Below are positions 16,035 to 25,414 of a stretch of 64,000 nt of DNA, in pieces. This DNA comes from Paraburkholderia guartelaensis (GTDB taxonomy: Bacteria; Pseudomonadota; Gammaproteobacteria; Burkholderiales; Burkholderiaceae), in NCBI RefSeq assembly GCF_004353905.1, contig NZ_SMOD01000029.1:44468-108467 (forward strand). The letters are read 5' to 3'. The notes below the pieces were generated by a model. It made no database searches and was not told the DNA's origin. It worked only from the letters and a program-made list of their open reading frames with translations. A program made the position numbers and the translations under genes. The first letter of the stretch is position 1. Each line of letters starts with the position of its first letter.

Positions 16035-17780
16035 CTACCGCTCCGCGTTCATGCGCTGATAGGCGTCGAGCAGCGAAGTCTTGTACACCACGCCCGCGAG
16101 CGTCGGCTCGCGCGTGCTTTCGACCACGGGCAGACGCTCGCCCTGAAACGACATGAAGTGCTGCAGGCCGACGGCGAGCGGCATGTCGGGCGTGAGCACG
16201 TCGAACGTCGGCTTCAGGTAGTCGCGGGCGTGCTTGTTCGCGGTGTCGCGCTTTTGCAGCAGGTCCGACGTGATGTCGGCCAGCGCAACCGCGCCGAGAA
16301 AGCGCCCCGTCTCGTCGGTCACGTAGAGGTACTTGACCGGATATTCGAGGAACACGCGCGTCATCTCCTGCACCGTGGCGCTCTCCAGCACGACCGTCTG
16401 CGCGGGGCGCACCAGCTCGCGCATCTGCGTCATGCGCAGGCGCATGCGTTCGGCTTCCTCGCGGTTGCGATGCAGCGTGATTTCGTACATCGACGCCTTG
16501 CCGATCGCGCGCGCGACGAAATACGCAACCACGCACGAGAGCATGAGCGGCAGCACCACCTGGTAGCTCAGCGTCATCTCGAAGATCATCAGGATCGCCA
16601 TGAGCGGCGCCTGGGTCGCGCCCGCGAGGAACGCGCCCATGCCCACCATCGCGTAGGCGTACGACGCGGAGGTGCCGTCGGGCCAGAGCGCGTGCATGCC
16701 CTGGCCGAACAGGCAGCCGAGCACGGCGCCCATGAAGAGCGTCGGCGTGAACACGCCGCCCACGGCGCCCGAGCCAACCGTCGCGGCCGTCGCGATGAGC
16801 TTGAAAACGAGCACCGTGGCGAGCGCGGTCCAGGTCCACGGCGAATGGAGGATGGAGTTCACGACGCTATAGCCGTTGCCCCACACCTCGGGCGTCCACA
16901 CGGAAAGGATGCCGACCACGAGACCGCCGAGCGCGAGCCGCACGGGCAGCGGCGCGTTGATGCGGCCAAAGCCTTTTTTCGCGGTGGCCATCATCATGAG
17001 GAACTGCGGCGCGAGCGCGCCGCACAGCAGGCCGAGCGCCACGAAGAGCAGCACCTCGACACCCGTCACCGGCGGGAACACGGGCATCTCGTACGGCGGC
17101 TTGTAGCCCGCGAACTCGCGCATGGTGATGTTGGCGACCACGGAGGAAACGACGATCGGCCCGAAGCTTTCCATGACGATGGAGCCGAGCACGATTTCGG
17201 TCACGAAGAAGGCGCCGGCGATGGGCGCGTTGTACGCCGAGGTGATACCGGCCGCCGCGCCGCACGCGACGAGCAGGCGCAGCCGCGACGGATCGAAGTG
17301 GACCCAGCGGCCGATCAGCGAGGCGGCGAGGGCGGCGAGCTGCACCATCGGGCCTTCACGGCCGATCGAGCCGCCGCTCGCGATCGTGAAGAGCGACGAG
17401 AGGCTGCGCCAGATGCTCGTGCCCACCGGCATGACGCCGTCGCCGATCGCCACCGCCTCGATGTAGTCGGCGTGCATCGCCTTGCCGTTGCTGCTGGGCG
17501 CCTTGCGCCGCGCGAGCAGCAGCAGGCATCCCGCGATGAAGCCGCCTACGGCCGGCATCCAGATACGCCGGTGCCACGGCAGGTGGCGCGCCATCTCGAC
17601 GAGGCTGCCTTCGCTGCCCGTGAAGAGCATTTGCACATGCGCGATGCCCTCGCGAAAGATCACGGTCGCAAACGCACCCGCCACGCCGACGATGACCGAC
17701 CAGATCAGCATCGTATGGGCGTCGGACAGGCGAAAGAGATCGCGGGCGCGGGTGCGCAGTTTCAGCAGGAATGACAGCAC
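16035..17780 (-). CDS. ClC-family chloride channel/transporter with C-terminal CBS domains
   Basis: 581 aa: a full ClC membrane core (about 20-440) plus a pair of CBS domains (about 455-575, with VKYLYVTDETGRFLGAVALA). The anion-pathway motif GSIGREGP is present (138-144) with gating Glu142, and GSGAVGGVFTP lies later. The motif that is GSGIP in ClC-ec1 reads GDGVMP (113-118). By hand alignment the internal proton-glutamate position (E203 of ClC-ec1) is Ile, in FFVTEIVL, as in channel-type members. It may therefore conduct chloride or another anion rather than exchange protons. The CBS tail usually binds adenine nucleotides. Single gene, facing away from no obvious partner. Confidence 0.9.
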   Translation of the reverse strand: MLSFLLKLRTRARDLFRLSDAHTMLIWSVIVGVAGAFATVIFREGIAHVQMLFTGSEGSLVEMARHLPWHRRIWMPAVGGFIAGCLLLLARRKAPSSNGKAMHADYIEAVAIGDGVMPVGTSIWRSLSSLFTIASGGSIGREGPMVQLAALAASLIGRWVHFDPSRLRLLVACGAAAGITSAYNAPIAGAFFVTEIVLGSIVMESFGPIVVSSVVANITMREFAGYKPPYEMPVFPPVTGVEVLLFVALGLLCGALAPQFLMMMATAKKGFGRINAPLPVRLALGGLVVGILSVWTPEVWGNGYSVVNSILHSPWTWTALATVLVFKLIATAATVGSGAVGGVFTPTLFMGAVLGCLFGQGMHALWPDGTSASYAYAMVGMGAFLAGATQAPLMAILMIFEMTLSYQVVLPLMLSCVVAYFVARAIGKASMYEITLHRNREEAERMRLRMTQMRELVRPAQTVVLESATVQEMTRVFLEYPVKYLYVTDETGRFLGAVALADITSDLLQKRDTANKHARDYLKPTFDVLTPDMPLAVGLQHFMSFQGERLPVVESTREPTLAGVVYKTSLLDAYQRMNAER

Positions 17781-17928
17781 GGCGGGCAGGTCAGGTTACG
17801 GGTGAAAGAAAACCGCACGTGCGCGGGGCGCGACGTGCGGCGGGAAGCATAACGGGTGCGCTGCGGCAATTGCGTGCCGCATGCACGAAACCAGGCGACT
17901 GCGGATACCTTCCACGGCCCGCGCGCGC

Positions 17929-18663
17929 TCAGCGCATGGCCCGGTCGAGTTCGGGGTAGTGCCGGAAGATGCCCGTTTCGTTGAACGGCAGCCGCCGCTC
18001 CGAGTCGAGATAAGCGGCGATATGCGGGCGCTTCGCCACCGCGTCGCGCAGCGCGACGACATGCGGATAGTGGTCCGCGAAATGCTTCGTCGCCTTTGGA
18101 AACGCGTAGCGCAGGCCCTCGACGATCTGAAACATCGACAGATCGACATAAGTGAGCAAGTTGCCCACCATGTGGCGCGGGCCGTCCGGATTCTGCGCGA
18201 GCACGCGTTCGAAATAGCTCATGAATTTCGGAATGCGATGCGCGATGAAATCCGCCGAGCGCGCCTTCGCCGCATCCTTCTGGTCCTCGTAGTAGAGGCC
18301 GCTTGCGATCGGATGATGGGTGTCGTGCGCCTCGGTCACGAGGTCCGCGATCGTGAGCTGCAGCCCGTTCGCCACGACGCGCAAGCCCTCGTCGCGCGGC
18401 GCGAGCTTGAGCTTCGGGCCGAGATAGAAAAGGATATTGGCGGTCTGCGGCACGATCAGGTCGCCGTCCTTGAGAAAGGGCGGGGCGTAGGGCGGATACG
18501 GCTCGGCGCTCTCCAGTTCGCCCATCATCGCGCCGATGCCGAGGCCGTCCTTCTTCTCGCCGCGCGCCACGTCCACGTAGGGCGCCTGCGCCTCTTCCAG
18601 CGCGAGCCGCACGAATTCGCCCCGGCCCTGCAGACCGTCCCAGTAATAGAGCTCGTATGCCAT
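17929..18663 (-). CDS. Glutathione S-transferase family protein
   Basis: 244 aa. The N-terminal thioredoxin-fold half has YELYYWDGLQGRGEFVRLAL, similar to the alpha/sigma-class start where a Tyr activates glutathione, then VPQTANILFYLGPKLKL with the cis-Pro and GSH-binding segment (IVPQTANI). The helical C-terminal half follows (NLLTYVDLSMFQIVEGLRYA). The ATG at 18663 has AAGGGGA upstream; longer frames were rejected. The enzyme conjugates or isomerises substrates with glutathione in the cytosol. Single-gene context; substrate unknown. Confidence 0.88.
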   Translation of the reverse strand: MAYELYYWDGLQGRGEFVRLALEEAQAPYVDVARGEKKDGLGIGAMMGELESAEPYPPYAPPFLKDGDLIVPQTANILFYLGPKLKLAPRDEGLRVVANGLQLTIADLVTEAHDTHHPIASGLYYEDQKDAAKARSADFIAHRIPKFMSYFERVLAQNPDGPRHMVGNLLTYVDLSMFQIVEGLRYAFPKATKHFADHYPHVVALRDAVAKRPHIAAYLDSERRLPFNETGIFRHYPELDRAMR

Positions 18664-18822
18664 CGGTCGTCCCCTTGCGTTCATGGCCGTGCTCGCCACG
18701 GCCTGCGCGGCCGCCGCCCACGCAACGGGCGGCAACGCACAGTATCGCTCGCAACGGTCGCGCCTGGTTCGCGCGTGGCGCACGCTCGCTCGATGGCGCA
18801 AGGGCGCCGCGCGCAGAAACGC

Positions 18823-18846
18823 AAAAAGCCCCGCCGCATGCGGGGC
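18823..18846 (-). terminator. Intrinsic terminator downstream of yeiH
   Basis: On the minus strand: GCCCCGC - 5-nt loop - GCGGGGC followed by TTTTT. It lies about 65 bp beyond the yeiH stop. Confidence 0.85.
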
Positions 18847-18909
18847 CGGTGGCCGGCAGCGCCGGCGCACAGGGACTCGGGTCGGGGCGCGTGGCCCTTG
18901 GGCGCCGGA

Positions 18910-19986
18910 TCATCCGAACAGGCGCTGCACGCCCCAGGTGATCGCGAGACCGCCGCCGACCAGCCAGAGGTAGATGATGAAGCCGGCGGTCAGCGCCCGC
19001 GGGCCGGCCTGGCGAATCTGCGAGACGCGCGTCTCGATGCCGAGCGCCGTCATCGCCATCGTGAGCGCGAAGGTGTCGAGCGTGTTGACCGCGTGGGTGG
19101 CCGTTTCGGGCAGCACGTGGAGCGAATTGACGATCACGAGCGCGAGGAAGCCGAGCGCGAACCAGGGCACCGCGAGCTTACGCGCGCCGCCGTGGCTGGC
19201 GTGGCCGTCTGCCGCTGCCTTGCTGCGCGCCGAGCGATTGAGCCACACGCCGAGCACGAGCAGCACCGGCACGAGCAGCATCACGCGCGTCATCTTGACG
19301 ATGGTGGCGATGTGCGTGGCCTCCGGGCTCACATTGCTCGCCGCGCCCACCACCTGCGCGACCTCGTGGATCGTGCCGCCGAAGAAGAGCCCCGCGCCGA
19401 GCGTATCCAGATGCAGCCAGCCCGCGCGGAACAGCACCGGGTAGAGGAACATCGAAAGGGTGCCGAACAGCACGACGCTGCCGACAGCCATGGCGCTCTT
19501 GTGCGGCTTCGATTGCAGCGTGGATTCGAAGGCGAGCACGGCCGCTGCGCCGCAGATCGCGCTGCCGGCCGCCGTGAGGATGGCGGTGTCGCGATCGAGC
19601 TTGAGGAGCTTCATGCCAACCCAGGTGCCGATCAGGAGCGTGCTCACGACGATCACGACGGATTCGACGAGCCCCGGCACGCCGACCTGGGCGATTTCCT
19701 GCAGGCTCACGCGCAGCCCGAAGAACGCCACGGCGATGCGCAGCAGCTTGCGCGCGGAGAAGTTCACACCGGCGGCCCAGCTTTCGGGCATGCCGTCGCG
19801 CAGCGCATTGCCATAGACCGCACCCGCGACGATGCCGACGATCAGCGGGCTCATGCCGAGCCCGGCGATGGCGGGCAGCGAAGCGACGCTGGTGACGGCC
19901 GCCGCGAAGAGCGCGACGAACAGCACGCCGTTGAGCTGCCCGCGGGTGGACGGCGATGATGCGTGCGCAAGACTGGGTGTAGACAT
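18910..19986 (-). CDS. yeiH: YeiH/YchH-family (UPF0324) membrane protein, putative sulfonate/sulfite-type exporter
   Basis: 358 aa, about ten hydrophobic segments, as in the UPF0324/PSE family. Typical stretches are GMSPLIVGIVAGAVYGNALR near the N-terminus, TAAGSAICGAAAVLAFEST in the middle and FFGGTIHEVAQVVGAASNV, a conserved loop with His-Glu. The ATG at 19986 has AGAGAGG at good spacing. In enterobacteria yeiH is paired with the LysR regulator yeiE, and the divergent LysR gene here matches that arrangement. The substrate is not proven for the family; sulfur-compound export is the usual suggestion. A strong terminator follows. Confidence 0.88.
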   Translation of the reverse strand: MSTPSLAHASSPSTRGQLNGVLFVALFAAAVTSVASLPAIAGLGMSPLIVGIVAGAVYGNALRDGMPESWAAGVNFSARKLLRIAVAFFGLRVSLQEIAQVGVPGLVESVVIVVSTLLIGTWVGMKLLKLDRDTAILTAAGSAICGAAAVLAFESTLQSKPHKSAMAVGSVVLFGTLSMFLYPVLFRAGWLHLDTLGAGLFFGGTIHEVAQVVGAASNVSPEATHIATIVKMTRVMLLVPVLLVLGVWLNRSARSKAAADGHASHGGARKLAVPWFALGFLALVIVNSLHVLPETATHAVNTLDTFALTMAMTALGIETRVSQIRQAGPRALTAGFIIYLWLVGGGLAITWGVQRLFG

Positions 19987-20068
19987 GACGGCCTCTCTAC
20001 CGGGCGAGCCGGTCGAAAAATGGGGTAGCGAACAGGTCGCTATCGAATGGCCTAATCCTAATTTAGAT

Positions 20069-20078
20069 ATATCGATAT
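20069..20078. promoter_or_regulatory. AT-rich palindrome in yeiH/lysR divergent promoter
   Basis: Perfect ATATCGATAT within an unusually AT-rich 60-bp stretch (20050-20110) between the divergent genes. LysR-type sites are often interrupted palindromes of the T-N11-A form; this is a candidate only. Confidence 0.35.
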
Positions 20079-20131
20079 GAAAAATCGTGATTTGTGAAGT
20101 AATATATAGGACAACACGATGGTTTTCCACG

Positions 20132-21052
20132 ATGACCCCGGAACAACTGATAACTTTCGCTGCCGTCGCCGAGCATCTCAATATCAGTCGAGCTGCGCTG
20201 GCATTGCATTTGTCGCAGCCGGCCGTTTCGGGCCAGTTGCGGCTGCTGCAGGAGGAAATCGGCGAGCCGCTCTATCAGCGCGATGGCCGGGGAGTGCGCC
20301 TCACGCCCACAGGCGAACAACTTGCGGGCTACGCGGCGCGCCTGCGCGACACCTGGCGCGACGCGCTCGCCTACCGCGACGCGTTGCGCGGCCTCGAGCG
20401 CGGCACGCTGCGCATCGGCGCGACCACCACGCCCGCGAGCTACCGGCTGCCGTATCTGGTGGCGCAGTTCCACGGCCGCTATCCGCAGGTCAAGCTCGAA
20501 ACGTCGAGCGGAAATTCGACGGACGTCGTGGGCATGCTCGGCGCGGTCGATATCGCACTGATCGAAGGCCCGGTGGGCGAGCAGTTGCCGCCGGATACCG
20601 CCGTGCATGCCTGGCACGAGGACGAAATCGTCGCGATCGTGCCGCGCTCGCACGCGCTGGCGTCGCAGCTCGACGCGCAAGGCGATGCGGCTGGAGCAAT
20701 GCCGGCCATCACCGTGGAAGCGCTCGCCCAGTGGCCGCTCGTCCTGCGCGAGGATGGCTCGGGCGTGCGCCAGGTGGTCGAGCGCGCGTTCGCACGCGCG
20801 GGGGTGCCCATGCGCGTGGCGCTGGAGATCGCGGGCGTGGAGGGTGTGAAGGAGGCGGTGCGCGCGGGCATGGGCATCGGCTTCGTCTCGGCCATGTCGA
20901 TGCGTCACGAGAATGGTGCGTTGCGGCAGATCAGCCTTGGCCCCAAGCCGCTCGCGCGGCGCTTCTCGATCCTGGTGCCGCACGCGGGCGCGGCGTCGCG
21001 CGTCGCGCAGCGCTTCCTGGAACTGTGTCTCGCCGACGTTCCAGGCGCCTGA
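20132..21052 (+). CDS. LysR-family regulator, YeiE-like
   Basis: 306 aa, normal LysR length. The winged helix-turn-helix is at 1-60 (MTPEQLITFAAVAEHLNISR, then AALALHLSQPAVSGQLRLLQ), followed by the periplasmic-binding-protein-like effector domain from about 90 (GTLRIGATTTPASYRLPYLV). ATG 20132 was chosen as the family start; a longer frame from 20087 exists. It is divergent from yeiH and most likely controls it, as YeiE does in enterobacteria. A run of eight T at 21136-21143 follows, but with only a weak stem before it. Confidence 0.9.
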   Translation: MTPEQLITFAAVAEHLNISRAALALHLSQPAVSGQLRLLQEEIGEPLYQRDGRGVRLTPTGEQLAGYAARLRDTWRDALAYRDALRGLERGTLRIGATTTPASYRLPYLVAQFHGRYPQVKLETSSGNSTDVVGMLGAVDIALIEGPVGEQLPPDTAVHAWHEDEIVAIVPRSHALASQLDAQGDAAGAMPAITVEALAQWPLVLREDGSGVRQVVERAFARAGVPMRVALEIAGVEGVKEAVRAGMGIGFVSAMSMRHENGALRQISLGPKPLARRFSILVPHAGAASRVAQRFLELCLADVPGA

Positions 21053-21152
21053 TTCATCTGACCCAGGGCAATCCAGAATGGCGGCGTGAGCGGCTAGCGC
21101 GCACTATCCGCCGTAACCAACCGGCGCGCAGGCGCTTTTTTTTGGACTGGAT

Positions 21153-21168
21153 TTGGAACCGGTTCCAA
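21153..21168. promoter_or_regulatory. PtxS-type operator of the kgu operon
   Basis: Perfect 16-bp palindrome TTGGAACCGGTTCCAA, 45 bp before kguE. It differs from the reported Pseudomonas PtxS operator TGAAACCGGTTTCA at two symmetric positions only. The likely ligand, PtxS, is encoded at the end of the same operon. Confidence 0.85.
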
Positions 21169-21212
21169 GAAACGCAAAGTACGCGCGGGTGGCAGTCAAC
21201 AGGAAGAAGGCA

Positions 21213-22010
21213 ATGGCGGAAGTAGCAATCGTGGCGAGCGCGTTCGGCGCGCAGGCAATCTGGCGTGACGGTCACGCGGCGTGGAGCCGGCCGGCGCGGC
21301 GCGCGGGCGCTCACGCGTTCGAAGTGCGGCGCGAGCTGATGCACGATGCCGACGCGCAGCCCGAAGCGCTGCGCGCGCTCGGAACAGCGCTCGCGAACGA
21401 GGGTTTGTGGCGCGTCTGGTCCACGCCGGACGCGTTGTATGGCGAGGATGGCGCGCTCGACGAGGCGGCGCTTGGCGCCGCGGTCGCCGCGGGTCGTGCG
21501 CTCGGGGCGCGTTTCGTGAAGCTGCAACTCGGCGGTTTTGCGGGTGACGCCAGCGCGGCGCGCCTCGCGAGCCTGCTCGACGAACTGGGCGCGCGCACGG
21601 GCGACACCGCTGAAGCGAGCCACGGCCCGCGCGTCGTCGTCGAGAACGGCCAGCTCGAGCAGGGCGGCAAGCTCGACCAGTTCATCGGCCTTTTCAACGC
21701 GTTGCGCGATGGTGGCGCACCGGGCGTGATCGGCATGACATTCGACATCGGCAACTGGCAATGGCCGGGCGAGCCGCCGCTGCTCGCTGCCGCCGCGCTC
21801 GCGCCGTACGTCGAATACATCCATTGCAAGGCCGTGGTAGGCGAGGGCGCACGCCGCTTTGCCGCCGCGCCGGATGACGACGACACGCTGTGCCGCGCCG
21901 CACTCGCGCTGCTGCCGACGCACGTGCCGCGCGGCATCGAATTTCCGTTCGATCCGGCGCGCGTGCAAGACGACGCCGCGCATTACGTCGAATGGCTCGC
22001 GGCCGCCTGA
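21213..22010 (+). CDS. kguE: KguE-like sugar-phosphate isomerase/epimerase (TIM barrel)
   Basis: 265 aa. It belongs to the xylose-isomerase-like TIM-barrel family, with metal-site-type motifs PRVVVENGQLEQGG and GVIGMTFDIGNWQWPGEPPL and a YVEYIHCKAV strand near the C-terminus. The ATG at 21213 has AGGAAG upstream. In Pseudomonas kguE is the first gene of the 2-ketogluconate operon; its exact reaction is not settled. The same gene order here (kguE-K-T-D) supports the name. It begins 45 bp after the PtxS-type operator, and kguK follows after 64 bp. Confidence 0.85.
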   Translation: MAEVAIVASAFGAQAIWRDGHAAWSRPARRAGAHAFEVRRELMHDADAQPEALRALGTALANEGLWRVWSTPDALYGEDGALDEAALGAAVAAGRALGARFVKLQLGGFAGDASAARLASLLDELGARTGDTAEASHGPRVVVENGQLEQGGKLDQFIGLFNALRDGGAPGVIGMTFDIGNWQWPGEPPLLAAAALAPYVEYIHCKAVVGEGARRFAAAPDDDDTLCRAALALLPTHVPRGIEFPFDPARVQDDAAHYVEWLAAA

Positions 22011-22074
22011 GCACCGCGCGAAGTCTCGAAGCCGAGCCCCAGACTCTCCATACGATTCATCAGGAACGCATCTC

Positions 22075-23043
22075 ATGACCGAAGCACTCGATGTCATCAC
22101 CTACGGCGAAGCGATGGCGATGTTCGTCGCCACGGAGCCGGGGCCGCTCGCCCAGGTCACGCATTTCACGAAGCGCGCGGCGGGCGCGGAACTCAATGTC
22201 GCGACCGGCCTCGCGCGCCTCGGTTTCAAGGTGGGCTGGATGAGCCGCGTGGGCGCCGATTCGTTCGGCGAGTTCGTGCGCGACGTGCTCGCGCACGAAG
22301 GCATCGACGCGCGCTGCGTAAGCACCGACACGCGTTTTCCGACCGGTTTCCAGCTGAAGTCGAAGAACGACGACGGCAGCGATCCCGCTGTCGAATACTT
22401 CCGCCGCGGTTCGGCGGCGAGCAAGCTCTCGGCTTGCGACTATCAGGCCGACTATGTGCTCGGCGCGCGCCATCTGCACCTGAGCGGCGTGGCGCCCGCG
22501 ATCTCCTCGTCGTCGCGCGAACTGGCGTTCAAGCTTGCTCACGAGATGCGCGCCGCGGGCCGCACGATCTCGTTCGACCCGAATCTGCGCCCGACGCTCT
22601 GGGGCTCGCAAGCCGAAATGGTTGGCACGCTCAACGAACTCGCGAGCTTCGCCGACTGGGTGCTGCCCGGCGTCGGCGAAGGCCGCGTGCTGACGGGCTC
22701 GGACGACCCGGAAGCCATCGCGCAGTTCTATCTTGCGCGCGGCGCGCGCGGCGTGATCGTCAAGCTCGGCGCAGAAGGCGCTTACTACGCCACGGCCGAA
22801 GGCGAGCAGGGCCGCGTCGCGGCGCAGCGCGTGGAGCGCGTGGTCGATACCGTCGGTGCCGGCGACGGCTTCGCGGTGGGCGTGGTGAGCGCGCTGCTCG
22901 AAGGACGCCCGCTTGCTGCGGCCGTCGCTCGTGGCAACCGCATCGGCGCGCTGGCTGTCCAGGTGATCGGCGACTCGGAAGGGTTGCCGACGCGCGCGCA
23001 GCTCGATGCGCTCGAAAGCGCGCAAGCGCAGGCAGCCGCATAG
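22075..23043 (+). CDS. kguK: 2-ketogluconate kinase (PfkB family)
   Basis: 322 aa PfkB/ribokinase-fold sugar kinase. The N-terminal signature AAGAELNVATGLARLGFKVG and the C-terminal VDTVGAGDGFAVGVVSALL, with the catalytic Asp in GAGDGF, are intact. It phosphorylates 2-keto-D-gluconate at C6 in the cytosol. The sequence is also close to 2-keto-3-deoxygluconate kinase (KdgK), so context decides: it lies between kguE and kguT and upstream of the matching reductase. The ATG at 22075 has AGGA about 10 nt upstream. Confidence 0.87.
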   Translation: MTEALDVITYGEAMAMFVATEPGPLAQVTHFTKRAAGAELNVATGLARLGFKVGWMSRVGADSFGEFVRDVLAHEGIDARCVSTDTRFPTGFQLKSKNDDGSDPAVEYFRRGSAASKLSACDYQADYVLGARHLHLSGVAPAISSSSRELAFKLAHEMRAAGRTISFDPNLRPTLWGSQAEMVGTLNELASFADWVLPGVGEGRVLTGSDDPEAIAQFYLARGARGVIVKLGAEGAYYATAEGEQGRVAAQRVERVVDTVGAGDGFAVGVVSALLEGRPLAAAVARGNRIGALAVQVIGDSEGLPTRAQLDALESAQAQAAA

Positions 23044-23143
23044 CGGAACAAGCGGCGCAACGCCTTAGCGCGGCGCGCCGAATGACATGAGACCAGAGGG
23101 CGGAACTGACAGGTACCGAGCCCCCATTGAACTGGAGACACCG

Positions 23144-24427
23144 ATGACCTCAACCTCGCTCGCGCCACGCCGCTGGTGGGCAATCATGCCGATCGTGTTC
23201 ATCACGTACAGCCTCGCCTACCTTGACCGCGCCAACTACGGCTTCGCCTCGGCGGCCGGCATCAATCGCGATCTCGGCATCAGCCCGGGGCTCTCGTCGC
23301 TGATCGGCGCGCTGTTCTTCCTCGGCTACTTCTTCTTCCAGCTGCCGGGCGCCGTGTATGCGGAGCGCCGCAGCGTGCGCACGCTCGTGTTCGCGAGCCT
23401 CGTGCTGTGGGGCGGCTGCGCCGCGCTCACGGGCGTCGTCACGAACATTCCGTCGCTCATGGCGATCCGTTTCGTGCTCGGCGTGGTCGAGGCGGCCGTG
23501 ATGCCCGCCATGCTCATCTTCATCAGCAACTGGTTCACGAAGAAGGAGCGCTCGCGCGCCAACACGTTCCTGATCCTCGGCAATCCGGTCACGGTGCTGT
23601 GGATGTCGGTCGTCTCGGGCTATCTCGTGCATGCCTTCGGATGGCGTCACATGTTCATCGCGGAAGGCGTGCCGGCTGTCGTGTGGGCCGTGTGCTGGTG
23701 GTTGCTCGTGCGCGACAAGCCCTCGCAGGTCACCTGGCTCTCCGACGATGAAAAGCGCGCGCTCGACGCCGCGATGCGCGCCGAGCAGGCCGCCATCAAG
23801 CCGGTGCGCAACTACGCCGAGGCGTTCCGCACGCCTGCCGTGATGCTGCTCTCGGCGCAGTACTTCTGCTGGAGCATTGGCGTGTACGGCTTCGTGCTGT
23901 GGCTGCCCTCGATCGTGAAAAATGGCTCGGCGCTCGGCATGGTCGAAACGGGCTGGCTCTCCGCGGTGCCGTACCTCGCGGCGACTATTGCGATGCTCGC
24001 TGCCTCGTGGGCGTCGGACAAGCTCGACAATCGCCGCGCCTTCGTGTGGCCGTTCCTGCTGGTCGGCGCACTGGCCTTCGCGCTCTCCTACGCGCTCGGC
24101 TCGACGCACTTCTGGATCTCGTACGCGCTGCTCGTGGTGGCGGGCGCGGCGATGTACGCGCCGTATGGCCCGTTCTTCGCGATCGTGCCGGAACTGCTGC
24201 CGAAGAACGTGGCCGGCGGCGCGATGGCGCTCATCAACAGCATGGGCGCGCTCGGCTCGTTCGTCGGCTCCTATGTGGTCGGGTATCTGAATGGCGCGAC
24301 GGGCTCGCCTGCGGCATCCTATGCGTTCATGAGCGTGGCGCTGCTCGTTTCGGTGGGCCTCACGCTCGCCGTCAAGCCGCAGCGCGCCGCGGCCCGTGCT
24401 TATGCATCGCCGGCTCACGGAAAATAA
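23144..24427 (+). CDS. kguT: 2-ketogluconate transporter (MFS, anion:cation symporter family)
   Basis: 427 aa with twelve predicted membrane segments. It opens RRWWAIMPIVFITYSLAYLD, then RANYGFASAAG, the hallmark of the ACS branch of the major facilitator superfamily (organic-anion:proton symport), and has the linking charged loop around residue 200. KguT proteins import 2-ketogluconate made by periplasmic oxidation of glucose. The ATG at 23144 has GGAG 8 nt upstream; kguD follows after 21 bp. Assignment to 2-ketogluconate rests on the operon. Confidence 0.87.
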   Translation: MTSTSLAPRRWWAIMPIVFITYSLAYLDRANYGFASAAGINRDLGISPGLSSLIGALFFLGYFFFQLPGAVYAERRSVRTLVFASLVLWGGCAALTGVVTNIPSLMAIRFVLGVVEAAVMPAMLIFISNWFTKKERSRANTFLILGNPVTVLWMSVVSGYLVHAFGWRHMFIAEGVPAVVWAVCWWLLVRDKPSQVTWLSDDEKRALDAAMRAEQAAIKPVRNYAEAFRTPAVMLLSAQYFCWSIGVYGFVLWLPSIVKNGSALGMVETGWLSAVPYLAATIAMLAASWASDKLDNRRAFVWPFLLVGALAFALSYALGSTHFWISYALLVVAGAAMYAPYGPFFAIVPELLPKNVAGGAMALINSMGALGSFVGSYVVGYLNGATGSPAASYAFMSVALLVSVGLTLAVKPQRAAARAYASPAHGK

Positions 24428-24448
24428 CCTCTCCTTTCTAGCGCACTT

Positions 24449-25414
24449 ATGAAGCCGAAAATCGTTGTCTACAAAGCCTTGCCCGCCGATGTCGCCGACT
24501 ATCTGCGCGAGCATGCCGAACTGATCGACGTCGATGCCGACCAGCCCGGCGCACTCGCCGCCGCGCTAAAGGACGCCGACGGCGCGATCGGCGCGAGTGT
24601 GAAGATCACGCCGGCGATGCTGGACGGTTCGCGCGTGAAGGCGCTCTCCACGATCTCCGTGGGCTACGACCAGTTCGACGTGTCCGATCTCACCAAGCGC
24701 GGCATCGTGCTCGCCCACACGCCCGACGTGCTGACCGAATCGACGGCCGACACTGTCTTCTCGTTGATCCTTGCGAGCGCGCGCCGCGTGGTCGAGCTGG
24801 CCGACTGGGTCAAGGCGGGTCACTGGAAGGGCAGCATCGGCCCGGCGCAATTCGGCGTGGACGTGCAGGGCAAAACGCTCGGCATCGTGGGGCTCGGGCG
24901 CATCGGCGGCGCCGTGGCGCGGCGCGCGGCGCTCGGCTTCAACATGAAGGTGCTCTACACGAACCGCAGTCCGAACGAAGCGGCCGAGCGCAACTATGGC
25001 GCGCGCCGTGTCGAGCTCGACGAACTGCTCGCAAGCTCGGACTTCGTGTGCCTCCAGGTGCCGCTCACCGACGCCACGCGCCACCTGATCGGCGCAGAGC
25101 AGCTGAAGAAGATGAAGAAGAGCGCGATTCTCATCAACGCCTCGCGCGGTGCGACCGTCGATGAAAAAGCCCTGATCGCAGCGCTCGAAGCGGGCACGAT
25201 CCACGGCGCGGGACTCGACGTGTTCGAGCGCGAGCCGATCGATCCCGCGTCGCCGCTCCTGAGCATGCGGAACGTGGTGGCGCTGCCGCACATCGGTTCG
25301 GCCACGCACGAGACGCGTCACGCGATGGCGCGCTGCGCGGCGGAAAACCTCGTCGCGGCGCTTGCTGGCACGCTCGATGTGAACGTCGTCAACCGCGACG
25401 TGCTCGCGCGATGA
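24449..25414 (+). CDS. kguD: 2-ketogluconate-6-phosphate reductase (D-2-hydroxyacid dehydrogenase family)
   Basis: 321 aa, normal for the D-isomer-specific 2-hydroxyacid dehydrogenases. The nucleotide-binding GLGRIGGAVARRA motif lies near residue 150; the catalytic Arg (NASRGATVDEKAL), Glu (DVFEREPID) and His (LPHIGSATHET) are all in place. In this operon it should reduce 2-keto-6-phosphogluconate to 6-phosphogluconate, feeding the Entner-Doudoroff and pentose phosphate routes. By itself it could be read as glyoxylate/hydroxypyruvate reductase (GhrB). Its stop overlaps the ptxS start by 4 bp (ATGA). Confidence 0.88.
   Translation: MKPKIVVYKALPADVADYLREHAELIDVDADQPGALAAALKDADGAIGASVKITPAMLDGSRVKALSTISVGYDQFDVSDLTKRGIVLAHTPDVLTESTADTVFSLILASARRVVELADWVKAGHWKGSIGPAQFGVDVQGKTLGIVGLGRIGGAVARRAALGFNMKVLYTNRSPNEAAERNYGARRVELDELLASSDFVCLQVPLTDATRHLIGAEQLKKMKKSAILINASRGATVDEKALIAALEAGTIHGAGLDVFEREPIDPASPLLSMRNVVALPHIGSATHETRHAMARCAAENLVAALAGTLDVNVVNRDVLAR

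Noticed and set aside
21136..21143. Terminator after the LysR gene
   Set aside because: Eight T are present but the preceding stem is only about 4 bp.
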